Shown here in pieces: positions 9,581-17,144 of a stretch of DNA of 46,498 nt (positions are counted from its first letter, which is position 1; each line of letters starts with the position of its first letter). This DNA is from Candidatus Fermentibacterota bacterium. GTDB lineage: Bacteria > Fermentibacterota > Fermentibacteria > Fermentibacterales > JCC-6. Made by a program: the position numbers and the translations under genes. The notes below the pieces were generated by a model that searched no databases, was not told the DNA's origin, and worked only from the letters and a program-made list of their open reading frames with translations. The DNA lies in the NCBI GenBank assembly GCA_030592645.1, contig JAUVIR010000022.1:1-46498 (forward strand), given 5' to 3'.

Positions 9581-10738
9581 ATGCTCAAATACTTTATTCT
9601 CGTTCTTTTTCTGTCTGGACTGGCAACGGCATTATCTCCGATCTGGGAAACCGAGTACCAGCTGGAAAGTAACGGAAGCATCATCGATGTTGGCTATTAC
9701 GGCGCACCATGCGTGGTGGATTGGGACGTGGACGGTTTGAAAGACCTGGTGCTCGGTCAGTTTTCCTACGGCTACATCTACTTTTACAAGAACGTTGGCA
9801 CAAATAGTGCTCCAGTGTTCAATGGAGCGGTACTCCTCTACGCGGATGGAAGTCCGATAACCATGGCTTATGGTTGATGCACGGGCTCGACGAATCCACA
9901 GGTTGTGGATTACAACAATGACGGGCTCCTTGACATAGTTGTTGGTGATCGCAACGGCTTTATTCATTACTATAGACGCACTTCGAACATGGATGCGACC
10001 TTGACGGAAGAACCCGACATCACCTGTGGGGGAGTGACCATCGATTGCGGTTACAGCGCGGCTCCTGCAATAGTCGACTGGGACGGCGACGGCAAAATAG
10101 ATATGCTGCTGGGCAGCGAAGCCGGTCAAGTCAGGCTTTATCTGAACGACGGTGCGGATACCCAACCTATCTTCAACAGTTATACTAACATTCAGAGCAA
10201 CGGGACCGATATCAGCCACATCAGGAACTGCCCGCAGGTATACGACCTGAACCAGGACGGTAAAAAGGATCTGATCTGCGGAGCGAACGATTACAACGTT
10301 TACTATTATGAAAACGTTGGTACAAACTCCGCTCCGGTATTCAGTGGATCGGAATCCATTGCGTACAAGTATGCCGGTATGCGCCTCTGGATCGATGACT
10401 GGAATGAGGACGGTCTGCCGGATATGCTGACAAGCGACTATAACGGATACGTCTGGGCCTGGATTCAGCAGTCCACAGGCGTAACTGAAGGCACCGCCCC
10501 CGTCCCTTCACGGTCGCTCTCTGCAAGCTCTAATCCTTTCATGGAACTGGTAACAGTTACCGGAGAAGGTTTCTCTTCCGGAACACTTCAGATCTTCGAT
10601 GTTTCCGGAAGAACAATTCTGGAAGTACCTTTTTCGGGCAGTTTTGCATGGGATGGTTCCGGGACTTCAAACGGAACCTACTTCGTCAGAGTGACAGATG
10701 ACTTCGGATCCTCGTCACTCAGACTTCTGAAGCTTTAA
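9581..10738 (+). CDS. Secreted FG-GAP/VCBS repeat protein, candidate selenoprotein read through an in-frame TGA (Sec99)
   Basis: The 386-codon frame is interrupted only by TGA at 9875-9877; the parts before and after are in the same frame and form one coherent protein. It has a signal peptide (ending near ATALS), then four to five FG-GAP/VCBS beta-propeller repeats with DWDVDG, DYNNDG, DWDGDG, DLNQDG and DWNEDG calcium-type loops, and a C-terminal FlgD-like sorting tail (SSNPF...FDVSGRT...YFVRV). The TGA codon falls in a loop reading AYG-U-CTGST, giving a vicinal Sec-Cys pair, in a loop about five residues longer than the matching loops of the other repeats. A perfect hairpin follows at SECIS distance, and SelD in this window is itself a selenoprotein. 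The alternatives are a nonsense mutation (TGG or TGC to TGA), a sequencing error, or two separate peptides. The second part has no signal peptide of its own, so it would be useless alone. Confidence 0.7.
9893..9911 (+). promoter_or_regulatory. Putative bacterial SECIS element in the FG-GAP gene
   Basis: AATCCACA-GGT-TGTGGATT is a perfect 8-bp stem with a three-base loop. The loop begins 23 bases after the TGA and starts with G, which fits the published description of bacterial SECIS elements (a small hairpin 16-37 bases after the UGA with a G early in the apical loop). The apical sequence CAGGTTG matches CAGGCTG in the selD hairpin. Confidence 0.65.
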
Positions 10739-10760
10739 ACATCGGCAATTGATGCAGATT

Positions 10761-10794
10761 GGAAGGGGAGGCTTCGGCCTCCCCTTTCCATTTT
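10761..10794 (+). terminator. Strong hairpin terminator with TTCG tetraloop
   Basis: GGAAGGGGAGGC (10761-10772), loop TTCG, then GCCTCCCCTT-T-CC (10777-10789) with one bulged T, and ATTTT after it. It lies 22 bases after the FG-GAP stop codon and closes that gene; it may also serve the convergent peptidase gene. Confidence 0.85.
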
Positions 10795-10850
10795 GGATCG
10801 ACGCTATTCGATGATGACCACTCTCAGCTTCCCTGAATGCCCCGCTGAAT

Positions 10851-11918
10851 TCAGGGCTGGAGCTTTATCTTCTCTTTCAGTTTCGCGGCTAGATAGTCAA
10901 GATCACTCCGGGACCGCAGAGATCGTTTGCGGATTCCCATGGATCTCAGCAGAAGTGGAAGCGGCCATCCAATCGCCTTTCTAATCATTCTTATCTCGAA
11001 TTCAGAAGGGTCAATTGATTGTCTTCCCCTGTTCATGGCAGCATCATCCAGCAACCTGATGATCTCAAGCAGGAAATCTAATACTCTTCTTACTCCCCTG
11101 AAATTTATCCAGTCGATATCATCCTCCGGCTGATGGGAATAGCGCCCTCTACCTTTGCTGAGAAAGAGATATGGCTGTCCTCCTGTTCTGAAGGCATGAT
11201 GATCTGACGTGTCACCTATGTACCTGTTCAGAGTGGGAATTATCCTGAGCTGCTTTGCAGCTTTCGCCGCCTGCTCTACAATGGCTGGAAGGTGAATGTG
11301 ACTCTCTGAGCCTAATACGAAAAGCAGGTTACGCAGCTCTGGCAACAGAGTATCCAGCACAGGAATACCCACCTTGAAATCGTGACCGATCATATCGAGG
11401 ATGATAACGCATGCGAAATCCAGCCCCCTGCAGTGATCATCGTAGAACCGAATGGACCCCATGTTCTCTGTCAGAAAGAACGGCTCCTCTTCTGCATCAA
11501 AGAACGCCAGTATCACGTTACGTCTGGGAGTCTTTTTCTTCAGAATTTCAGCAACGCGAAGAAGAAGAGCAATTGAAACCGCATTATCGTCCGAAGATGG
11601 CGCATCGATCGCGCTGTCGTAGTGAGCCCCTATCAGAACCGGCATGGCTGTTCTGTTGGTTCCGGGAATCAAGCCTGCCAGGTTGGTGAATTTGATCCTC
11701 TGTCCGGTGATTGGATGCAGGGCGGTATAGGGGAGGAAGAAATCATAATCAAGAAAATACTCCAGCCCGATCTCTCCCATGCGGCGCCACAGGTATTGAA
11801 GGGCAATGTCATGCCCGGGCTGCCCTACTCGTCTTCCATGGGGTAATGAGAGATTCACTGTATCCTGTTCCAGCATCTTGTCAAGATATTTGCGTGATAC
11901 GCTGGATGGTTTATTCAA
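10851..11918 (-). CDS. M28-family zinc peptidase
   Basis: A 355-residue aminopeptidase-like zinc hydrolase of family M28. The metal-site motifs are in order: GAHYDSA (His and the following Asp region), SSDDNAVS (bridging Asp), FFDAEEEPF (catalytic Glu pair) and DMIGHD, with a final GDTSDHHAFR His. The arrangement resembles glutaminyl-peptide cyclotransferase/aminopeptidase relatives. There is no signal peptide or lipobox, so unlike many M28 enzymes it is probably cytoplasmic unless the annotated start hides an export signal. A C-terminal helical extension (about 300-355) is basic. The substrate is unknown. The gene runs toward the terminator at 10761 and is followed upstream by the HPt gene in the same direction. 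Confidence 0.85.
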   Translation of the reverse strand: MNKPSSVSRKYLDKMLEQDTVNLSLPHGRRVGQPGHDIALQYLWRRMGEIGLEYFLDYDFFLPYTALHPITGQRIKFTNLAGLIPGTNRTAMPVLIGAHYDSAIDAPSSDDNAVSIALLLRVAEILKKKTPRRNVILAFFDAEEEPFFLTENMGSIRFYDDHCRGLDFACVIILDMIGHDFKVGIPVLDTLLPELRNLLFVLGSESHIHLPAIVEQAAKAAKQLRIIPTLNRYIGDTSDHHAFRTGGQPYLFLSKGRGRYSHQPEDDIDWINFRGVRRVLDFLLEIIRLLDDAAMNRGRQSIDPSEFEIRMIRKAIGWPLPLLLRSMGIRKRSLRSRSDLDYLAAKLKEKIKLQP

Positions 11919-11979
11919 GATAGATGATATCCCTTCTGTTTACTTCTCTTCATTTACTGTAATGACAACCCGCAGGTTT

Positions 11980-12276
11980 CTACCTGCCGATCTCAGACTT
12001 CAGCAGGTTGTACTCACCGATAGAATTCCTGACCTTCTCGCCGACCGCTTCCGGATCTTCATCAGCGCAAGCTGCTTCAATATCCCTAATTGACTCCAGT
12101 AAGGCCTTTGCGCCGATATTCGCGGCTGAACCCTTCAATGAATGCGCAACCTGCCTGATAGTTTCAAGGTCGCTTTCGTCAGCAGCTTCTTTAAGGGATT
12201 CGATGAGCTCAGAAGCACTGGTGTCAAATAACTCGAGAATTTCTTCTATCAACTCCCGATCATCTCCAAGGGACAA
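11980..12276 (-). CDS. HPt histidine phosphotransfer protein, apparently missing its proper start
   Basis: A 98-residue protein that is almost entirely an HPt four-helix domain. The phospho-accepting His45 lies in AHSLKGSAANIGA. Such proteins relay phosphate between hybrid sensor kinases and response regulators; no hybrid kinase is in the window. The frame starts at TTG 12276 without any ribosome binding site, and the first helix is cut short. An excellent AGGAGG site lies further upstream (12353-12358) in front of a GTG in the neighbouring frame, so the true N-terminus may lie there, separated by a one-base shift (see the next entry). The domain itself is complete enough to fold. Confidence 0.8.
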   Translation of the reverse strand: MSLGDDRELIEEILELFDTSASELIESLKEAADESDLETIRQVAHSLKGSAANIGAKALLESIRDIEAACADEDPEAVGEKVRNSIGEYNLLKSEIGR

Positions 12277-12347
12277 TTTGAGAACTGATCAATAAGGATG
12301 CTCTCCATTACTGAATTAAGAACTTCCGAGTGAAGCTGTTCCCTCAC
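12249..12347 (-). other. Short frame with strong RBS overlapping the HPt gene start; probable displaced HPt N-terminus
   Basis: GTG at 12347 has AGGAGG with ideal five-base spacing and opens a 32-codon frame that reads ...VMESILIDQFSN before ending at a TGA at 12249-12251. A single-base insertion after the Asn codon would join it to the HPt frame as ...IDQFSN-x-SLGDDRELIEEI, which is what the first helix of an HPt domain usually looks like. This suggests a one-base deletion or sequencing error. I see no slippery heptamer that would support programmed shifting. Confidence 0.5.
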
Positions 12348-12384
12348 GTGGTCCTCCTATTTCTACCATTCACAAAACAGAAAA

Positions 12385-12834
12385 TCAATCTCGGATGAAG
12401 AGGATACAATTCCGATTGATGCAGAGGATCTGCCCGGGCGTAAAGAATGTGAGAAACTGGATATTCTGGTCCAGATAGTCTTTAACACGTTGGAACCCTT
12501 CCGGTAGACTAATAAACAGATCGACTTCAAGGTTCTCAGCAAACAAAGTAGTAATATGCACCTTATACTTCTTACCTATCATGATGGGATCATGGATGCT
12601 CTTCTCGGTCTCTGTCCGGGCAAGCATGATGTTGGCACTGTTCAAAAGTATATATCCCTCAGCCGTTTCAACAGGGATGAAAGAGATCCCCTCATTCAGG
12701 AGTTCGTCAATCCGCTGTGGTGCCATACGATTTGTTGAGTATAACCAGAGATGTATTTCACCAATAATCTCTGTGCCATCGGTAAGGGTGAAGTGAACTT
12801 TCTTCTTCTTTTTGTCAATTCTTTCATCATTCAT
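12385..12834 (-). CDS. PilT-linked protein of two duplicated Sm-like beta-barrel halves, function unknown
   Basis: A 149-residue cytoplasmic protein with a lysine-rich start (DKKKKKV). Its two halves resemble each other: VHFTLTDGTEIIGEIHLWL...RIDELLNEGISFIPV...ILLNSANIMLA and VHITTLFAENLEVDLFISL...RVKDYLDQNIQFLTFF...LCINRNCILFI. This points to an internal duplication of a small beta-barrel of about 65 residues, similar in style to proteins that bind nucleotides or protein tails. Its ATG overlaps the pilT stop (ATGA), so the two are translationally coupled, and a role with the twitching-motility motor is likely. I cannot name the family with certainty. Confidence 0.75.
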   Translation of the reverse strand: MNDERIDKKKKKVHFTLTDGTEIIGEIHLWLYSTNRMAPQRIDELLNEGISFIPVETAEGYILLNSANIMLARTETEKSIHDPIMIGKKYKVHITTLFAENLEVDLFISLPEGFQRVKDYLDQNIQFLTFFTPGQILCINRNCILFIRD

Positions 12835-13901
12835 CGGTATATGACTCCTCCTTCCGGCATCGGGAAAAGACTCTTGTCGACGGCGAATTTATGCGCTTCA
12901 CCAACCGATACTGTTTTTGACTCCACAAGGGCTTTGAGAGCCTGATCCAGAAGCTGCATTCCTTTACTTTTTCCGGTTTGGATCACCGATGGAATCTGAA
13001 ACGTTTTCCCTTCTCTTATCAGGTTAGATACAGCAGAGTTAACAAGTAGTATTTCCAGGGCAGCACAGCGTTTGCCATCAGTTGTTTTAAGAAGCTGCTG
13101 GGCTATTACCCCAACTATGGATTCTGCAAGCATGGTGCGGATCTGCTCCTGCTGATTTGTGGGAAATACGTTGATAATGCGATCGACAGTTTTTGCAGCA
13201 CTACTTGTGTGAAGGGTGCCAAATACAAGATGACCTGTTTCGGCGGCGGTGATTGCCAGCTGAATCGTTTCAAGGTCACGCATCTCACCAACCATGATTA
13301 CATCAGGATCCTCTCGAAGAGATGCTCTTAATGCCGATGAGAAGGATTTTGTGTGGCTTCCCACCTCCCTCTGGTTTATCAGGCATTCCTGGCTGACATG
13401 AACAAACTCGATAGGATCCTCGATAGTGATAATGTGTTCCTTCCGGGTTCTGTTGATGTGATCTATCATAGCTGCCAGGGTTGTTGATTTTCCGCTTCCT
13501 GTTGGTCCGGTTACAAGAACCAGTCCTTTAGAATATCGAGTGAAGTCCAGGACTATAGGGGGAAGCCCAAGTTCTTCTATAGTTAATATTCTGTTTGGAA
13601 TTATACGGAGAACTGCACTGATCCCGTAACGGCCTTGGAAAATATTGACACGAAACCTTGAATGCAGGGATGGAACCTCATAGCCGAAGTCGATATCAAG
13701 GGTAGCCTTGAACTCTTCTTTCTGGAAATCGCTCATTATCTCGTACATCATCGTTTTAGTCTGTTTAGTAGTTATCTTAACATCCCCGACAGGAAACAAT
13801 TCGCCAGAGATTCTTATAAGAGGAGGATTTGATGGTGATATGTGAAGATCGGAGCCATGTTTTTTTTGCAGAACACTCAGCAGTTTGTCAATGTTTGCCA
13901 T
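12831..13901 (-). CDS. pilT: PilT-like type IV pilus retraction ATPase
   Basis: A hexameric secretion-type ATPase that powers pilus retraction and twitching. It has the N-terminal PAS-like domain (KKHGSDLHISPSNPPLIRI), Walker A GPTGSGKST, the Asp box (IITIEDPIEF), Walker B (PDVIMVGEMRD) and the His box (AAETGHLVFGTLHTSSA). The PilT-typical AIRNLIRE-like motif appears as SAVSNLIREGKTFQIPS near the C-terminus. I choose ATG 13901 (MANIDKLLSV), which has GGGAG five bases ahead; the longer frame from 13922 adds seven residues without a binding site. No pilin or other pilus gene is in the window. Confidence 0.93.
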   Translation of the reverse strand: MANIDKLLSVLQKKHGSDLHISPSNPPLIRISGELFPVGDVKITTKQTKTMMYEIMSDFQKEEFKATLDIDFGYEVPSLHSRFRVNIFQGRYGISAVLRIIPNRILTIEELGLPPIVLDFTRYSKGLVLVTGPTGSGKSTTLAAMIDHINRTRKEHIITIEDPIEFVHVSQECLINQREVGSHTKSFSSALRASLREDPDVIMVGEMRDLETIQLAITAAETGHLVFGTLHTSSAAKTVDRIINVFPTNQQEQIRTMLAESIVGVIAQQLLKTTDGKRCAALEILLVNSAVSNLIREGKTFQIPSVIQTGKSKGMQLLDQALKALVESKTVSVGEAHKFAVDKSLFPMPEGGVIYR

Positions 13902-14075
13902 ATTGTTACTCTCCCAACACATCTGACATCTTCATTCTGAAGAATCAGTGGAAACAGGTTGTGTTATTCCCGCTTACTCCACATGTCAGACACAATTACC
14001 TGTCAGAATCGACAATACCAATAACAATATACCTCTGTCAAAGCCCTGTGATCTTAACGCTCCGTTCGCAATAGT

Positions 14076-15206
14076 CTATTCAGGGAGTTCCATTATCCAT
14101 ATCTTATGGAAGAAGTCCGGATTCAGCGAATAGGCTATCATTCCATGCTCGTCGATTATGAAATCCCACCATTGCGCATCATCACCTGTACCTTCAACTT
14201 CAGCTGTGAACAAGAGTTCGCCATCCATATCGTAAACGTCGAATACAGGTATAAGCTCCGTTCCGCGTCTTACCCATATTCTGTTCTGAGAATCGTATCC
14301 GATATCAGTGATCAAGAATCGGTATGGGTTCGGGTCGTAATTGATTATCACTCCCCCGGCACCGATGTTGGTCAGCCAGGCTTCCATCCACCGCTTCTCC
14401 TCGGCTATATCCTCTTCGGATTTTGCTACTCTATCCATTTCACGCTGGAATTCCAGTATTGAATTTCCATCCCGGTCGAACACCTGGACAATGTAGTCTT
14501 CAGTCGACATCGGTGTCAGGTATACATTTCCCTCACGGTCGGCTGTGTACTCAGCACTGAAGAGAGTTTTGTTAAGGAGTTCAGTTAAGTTTTCGGGATC
14601 GAAGGGGAACTCATCTCTGTAATAAAAGGCTGTAGGCTCGTTATCCTCCTCGTACCTTCCGATGGCGAAAACGGTTGTTGGCGGTCCTTCAAAATCAATG
14701 GTGAGTTTCAGTGCTACGAAGGCATTTGAATCAGCACCTGACATTCTCATAGGCGGGTTGTTGTTGAATTCCGCTGAAACACCTTCCCATTGCCCCTCGG
14801 GAGAAAAACTATTTACTCCGCCCTGCATGGGATCACAGACCGCAACTCTTCCGTCGCCCAGCACAGCCATCGCCAGAGGCATCAACAGCTCTCCCGGGCC
14901 GCTGCCCTGGTTTGCTATTCTTCTTATGAACTCACCGGTGGGGGAGTATACAAGTACCGAGTATGCTCCCTGGTCCAGAACATAAATGTTCCCATCCGGT
15001 CCGTATTCTACAGCTACGATATTGGCGAATACGTAATCACTGTCACCAATTTCAAGGCCAATCGAATCAACAATGGCGATGGAAACCCTCTCCTCGGTTT
15101 CCGCAGGAGTGACCTGCGAGATATCGGAGCCGCGCTCTCCGCATGCAGAGAGCATTACTCCAGCCAGAACGATGCAGAATGCGGCCAGTATTGTTCTTTT
15201 CATCAT
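14076..15206 (-). CDS. Beta-propeller (NHL/6-bladed) lipoprotein
   Basis: A 376-residue predicted lipoprotein with lipobox LSAC (Cys22). Blade-like motifs repeat through the chain: GPDGNIYVLDQGAYSVLVYSP, LGDGRVAVCDP, DREGNVYLTP, DSQNRIWVRRGTE. These are typical of 6-bladed beta-propeller outer-membrane or periplasmic proteins of unknown ligand. It is a paralogue of the protein at 35959-37083: both share the sequence GNGPGEL/GSGPGELLMP, the same order of blades, and an ending of WVRRGT...F D-V/I-x-D/N. AAAGGA lies before the double ATG. It stands alone. Confidence 0.8.
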   Translation of the reverse strand: MMKRTILAAFCIVLAGVMLSACGERGSDISQVTPAETEERVSIAIVDSIGLEIGDSDYVFANIVAVEYGPDGNIYVLDQGAYSVLVYSPTGEFIRRIANQGSGPGELLMPLAMAVLGDGRVAVCDPMQGGVNSFSPEGQWEGVSAEFNNNPPMRMSGADSNAFVALKLTIDFEGPPTTVFAIGRYEEDNEPTAFYYRDEFPFDPENLTELLNKTLFSAEYTADREGNVYLTPMSTEDYIVQVFDRDGNSILEFQREMDRVAKSEEDIAEEKRWMEAWLTNIGAGGVIINYDPNPYRFLITDIGYDSQNRIWVRRGTELIPVFDVYDMDGELLFTAEVEGTGDDAQWWDFIIDEHGMIAYSLNPDFFHKIWIMELPE

Positions 15207-15410
15207 CTCGAATCCTTTCCGATTTATTGATAATTCTTAATAATCCTGTTGCACTGTAACCGGTCAATCCATTCTCAGGAAATAGGCATCCTGAACATGA
15301 TGCCCATCGCCGTGAAATTGAATTCTCAGAATTCAAATATACTTACCGATGCCAGAACGCAAGACCTGGCTGCTTGATTAATATGAATGACGTAAAGCAG
15401 ATGATCGCGG

Positions 15411-15938
15411 TTATTGCAGAAAGTCTCCCGTTTCTCCGGCGAGTTCGATATGAACGGCATGTTCCATCTGAGCGATGACCTCTTTTATAACGCTTTCTCT
15501 CTCACGGTCGTGTTCGTTGAAGGTCATGTTTCGAAGTGCAAGATTCACGTCCCTCAGCCTTCTGGTGATCACCCTTGCCAGTGTGAAGATGAAAAGCATT
15601 GCAGTATCAGGGCTGGAAGCGAGAAGATTGTCGAATTCTTTCCTGCCCATTCGAAGGAGTGTGCCGTTTGTTACAGCCTTTACAGATGCCGAGCGGGGAG
15701 TTCCATCGATGAATGACATTTCACCGAAAACGGCTCCTTTATCCAGAATGGCATGAACAAAATCCTCACCCAAAGTGTCATCGTAAACCTTGAAAGAACC
15801 ACTCGTTACTATATACAGATCTACAGAAGGTTCTCCCTTTACTATAAGATCTTTCCCCTTTTCCACTGAAACCTTTACAGACGCTCCTGTGATCCTGGCT
15901 ATGTCTGTGCTTTCCAGCTGCTCTATTCCGGATTCCAT
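15411..15938 (-). CDS. Cyclic-nucleotide-binding domain protein without DNA-binding domain
   Basis: A 175-residue protein consisting of one Crp-like cyclic-nucleotide-binding beta-roll (about 20-135) and a C-terminal helix. The phosphate-binding cassette FGEMSFIDGTPRSASV keeps the Glu and Arg that contact the ribose and cyclic phosphate, so ligand binding is likely. No helix-turn-helix follows; the C-terminus is a helix pair (TLARVITRRLRDVNLALRN, then an acidic tail). It may therefore act as an allosteric partner rather than a transcription factor. It is divergent from the phosphate regulon. A class-II-like cyclic nucleotide phosphodiesterase at 40335 suggests the cell does use cyclic nucleotides. 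Confidence 0.85.
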   Translation of the reverse strand: MESGIEQLESTDIARITGASVKVSVEKGKDLIVKGEPSVDLYIVTSGSFKVYDDTLGEDFVHAILDKGAVFGEMSFIDGTPRSASVKAVTNGTLLRMGRKEFDNLLASSPDTAMLFIFTLARVITRRLRDVNLALRNMTFNEHDRERESVIKEVIAQMEHAVHIELAGETGDFLQ

Positions 15939-16098
15939 TTCTTCAGAACCACCCCTCCAGTATATTGTATCTCATTAGAAACTGATGTGAATATTCTTGA
16001 AGTTCTGTTGATCAGCAAGGATGGACATCAAGGCTTGTTTCTTCTTACATTCATGAGAATGCATATCAACTATTCAAACAGAGAGAGGAGCCGCTGTT

Positions 16099-16446
16099 AT
16101 GCCTTTGATCAGGCTGGAGACCAATATCATCATAAACGGGGAGCAGGAGATTGACCTTGCGGGGAAACTCAGTGAGATAGTAGCAGAGGAGCTCGGCAAA
16201 CCTATAGAGTATGTAATGGCTGCCGTAAGCAACTGCTGCATTCTGCTGTCCTGCGACCCCGGAAGCGCTGCGCTTGTTCAGATCATGAGTATAGGCGGCC
16301 TGAATGCAGCAGTGAACGGTAGTATTGCCGTCGCTGTCTCACGGGTGCTTGAAGAGACGCTTGGGATTTCCTCCGACAGGATATACATTACATTTTCTGA
16401 TATATCCGGTGAGAACTGGGCATGGCAGGGAAGGACTTTCAGATAA
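16099..16446 (+). CDS. MIF-like tautomerase superfamily protein
   Basis: A 115-residue protein of exactly the usual length for the macrophage migration inhibitory factor family. It starts MPLIRLETN, so Pro1 would be exposed as the catalytic base after Met removal. A Lys near position 33 (LGKPIEYVMA) and the C-terminal NWAWQGRTF are also conserved. Family members tautomerise phenylpyruvate or dopachrome in the test tube; their bacterial roles are largely unknown. GAGGAG lies about eight bases before the ATG. The gene stops two bases before the likely phoB start, so it is the first gene of the phosphate regulatory operon, an unusual place for this family. Confidence 0.88.
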   Translation: MPLIRLETNIIINGEQEIDLAGKLSEIVAEELGKPIEYVMAAVSNCCILLSCDPGSAALVQIMSIGGLNAAVNGSIAVAVSRVLEETLGISSDRIYITFSDISGENWAWQGRTFR

Positions 16447-16448
16447 AG

Positions 16449-17144
16449 ATGATCACCCGGAAGCGTATAGCGGTTGTGGATGATGAGGCTGATATCCTTG
16501 AGCTTGTTTCAATACATCTCAATCGAGCTGGTTTCGATGTTCTGGAATTCGGGAATGCAGCAGCATTTCTTGATACACTGAAAAGAGATGTTCCCGATCT
16601 TGTTATACTGGATCTGATGCTTCCCGATATTCACGGTATGGAAGTATGCCGGATGATCCGATCATCGGATTCCGCTGCCGATCTGCCGATTATCATGCTT
16701 ACAGCTATGGTTGATGAATCTGATAGAGTTGCAGGCCTGGAAGTGGGAGCGGATGATTACGTTGCTAAACCATTCTCTCCAAGGGAGCTTGTTGCCAGAG
16801 TGAAAGCCGTACTGAGAAGAAGTATTATGGATAATGTCGACAGTAGCATTATCACTGTAAATGATGCAATGATAATCGATATCGAAAAATTTACAGTTCA
16901 TGTAGAAGGAGTCAAAGTAGACCTTACATCCACCGAGTTCAAGCTTCTGCAAGCCCTGACCCGCGGGAGGGGAAGGGTTTTTTCCCGCAGCAGACTTCTT
17001 GACATTCTGTGGCAGGGCGAGAAGTATGTGACCGAGCGTACGATAGATGTTCACGTTGCTCATCTTAGAAGCAAGCTCGGTGCAATGGGTGATTTGATCG
17101 AAAACGTCAGGGGAATCGGGTACAGATTTACGGAGAACAATTGA
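16449..17144 (+). CDS. phoB: PhoB-type response regulator (phosphate regulon)
   Basis: An OmpR/PhoB-class transcription factor. The receiver domain (about 5-120) has the acidic pair DDE (11-13), phospho-acceptor Asp55 (LVILDLMLPD), the Thr of LTAM and the Lys of VAKPFS. A winged-helix domain follows (about 135-230; FKLLQALTRGRGRVFSRSRLLDILW...TERTIDVHVAHLRSKLG), ending IRGIGYRF-like (VRGIGYRF). The start at ATG 16449 (MITRKRIAVVDDE) matches the family; an in-frame ATG at 16422 inside the MIF gene is the alternative. Its stop overlaps the phoR start. Probable targets are the Pho boxes at 18879-18918. Confidence 0.93.
   Translation: MITRKRIAVVDDEADILELVSIHLNRAGFDVLEFGNAAAFLDTLKRDVPDLVILDLMLPDIHGMEVCRMIRSSDSAADLPIIMLTAMVDESDRVAGLEVGADDYVAKPFSPRELVARVKAVLRRSIMDNVDSSIITVNDAMIIDIEKFTVHVEGVKVDLTSTEFKLLQALTRGRGRVFSRSRLLDILWQGEKYVTERTIDVHVAHLRSKLGAMGDLIENVRGIGYRFTENN

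Noticed and set aside
9875-9877. General reassignment of TGA to an amino acid (alternative genetic code)
   Set aside because: Many conserved genes here end correctly at TGA (phoB, pstC, pstA, phoU, alr, pilT), and none of the other conserved genes apart from selD contains an in-frame TGA.
12270-12290. Programmed -1 frameshift in the HPt gene
   Set aside because: The sequence around TCA AAT TGT does not form an X XXY YYZ slippery heptamer in the reading frame, and no clear downstream pseudoknot is visible.
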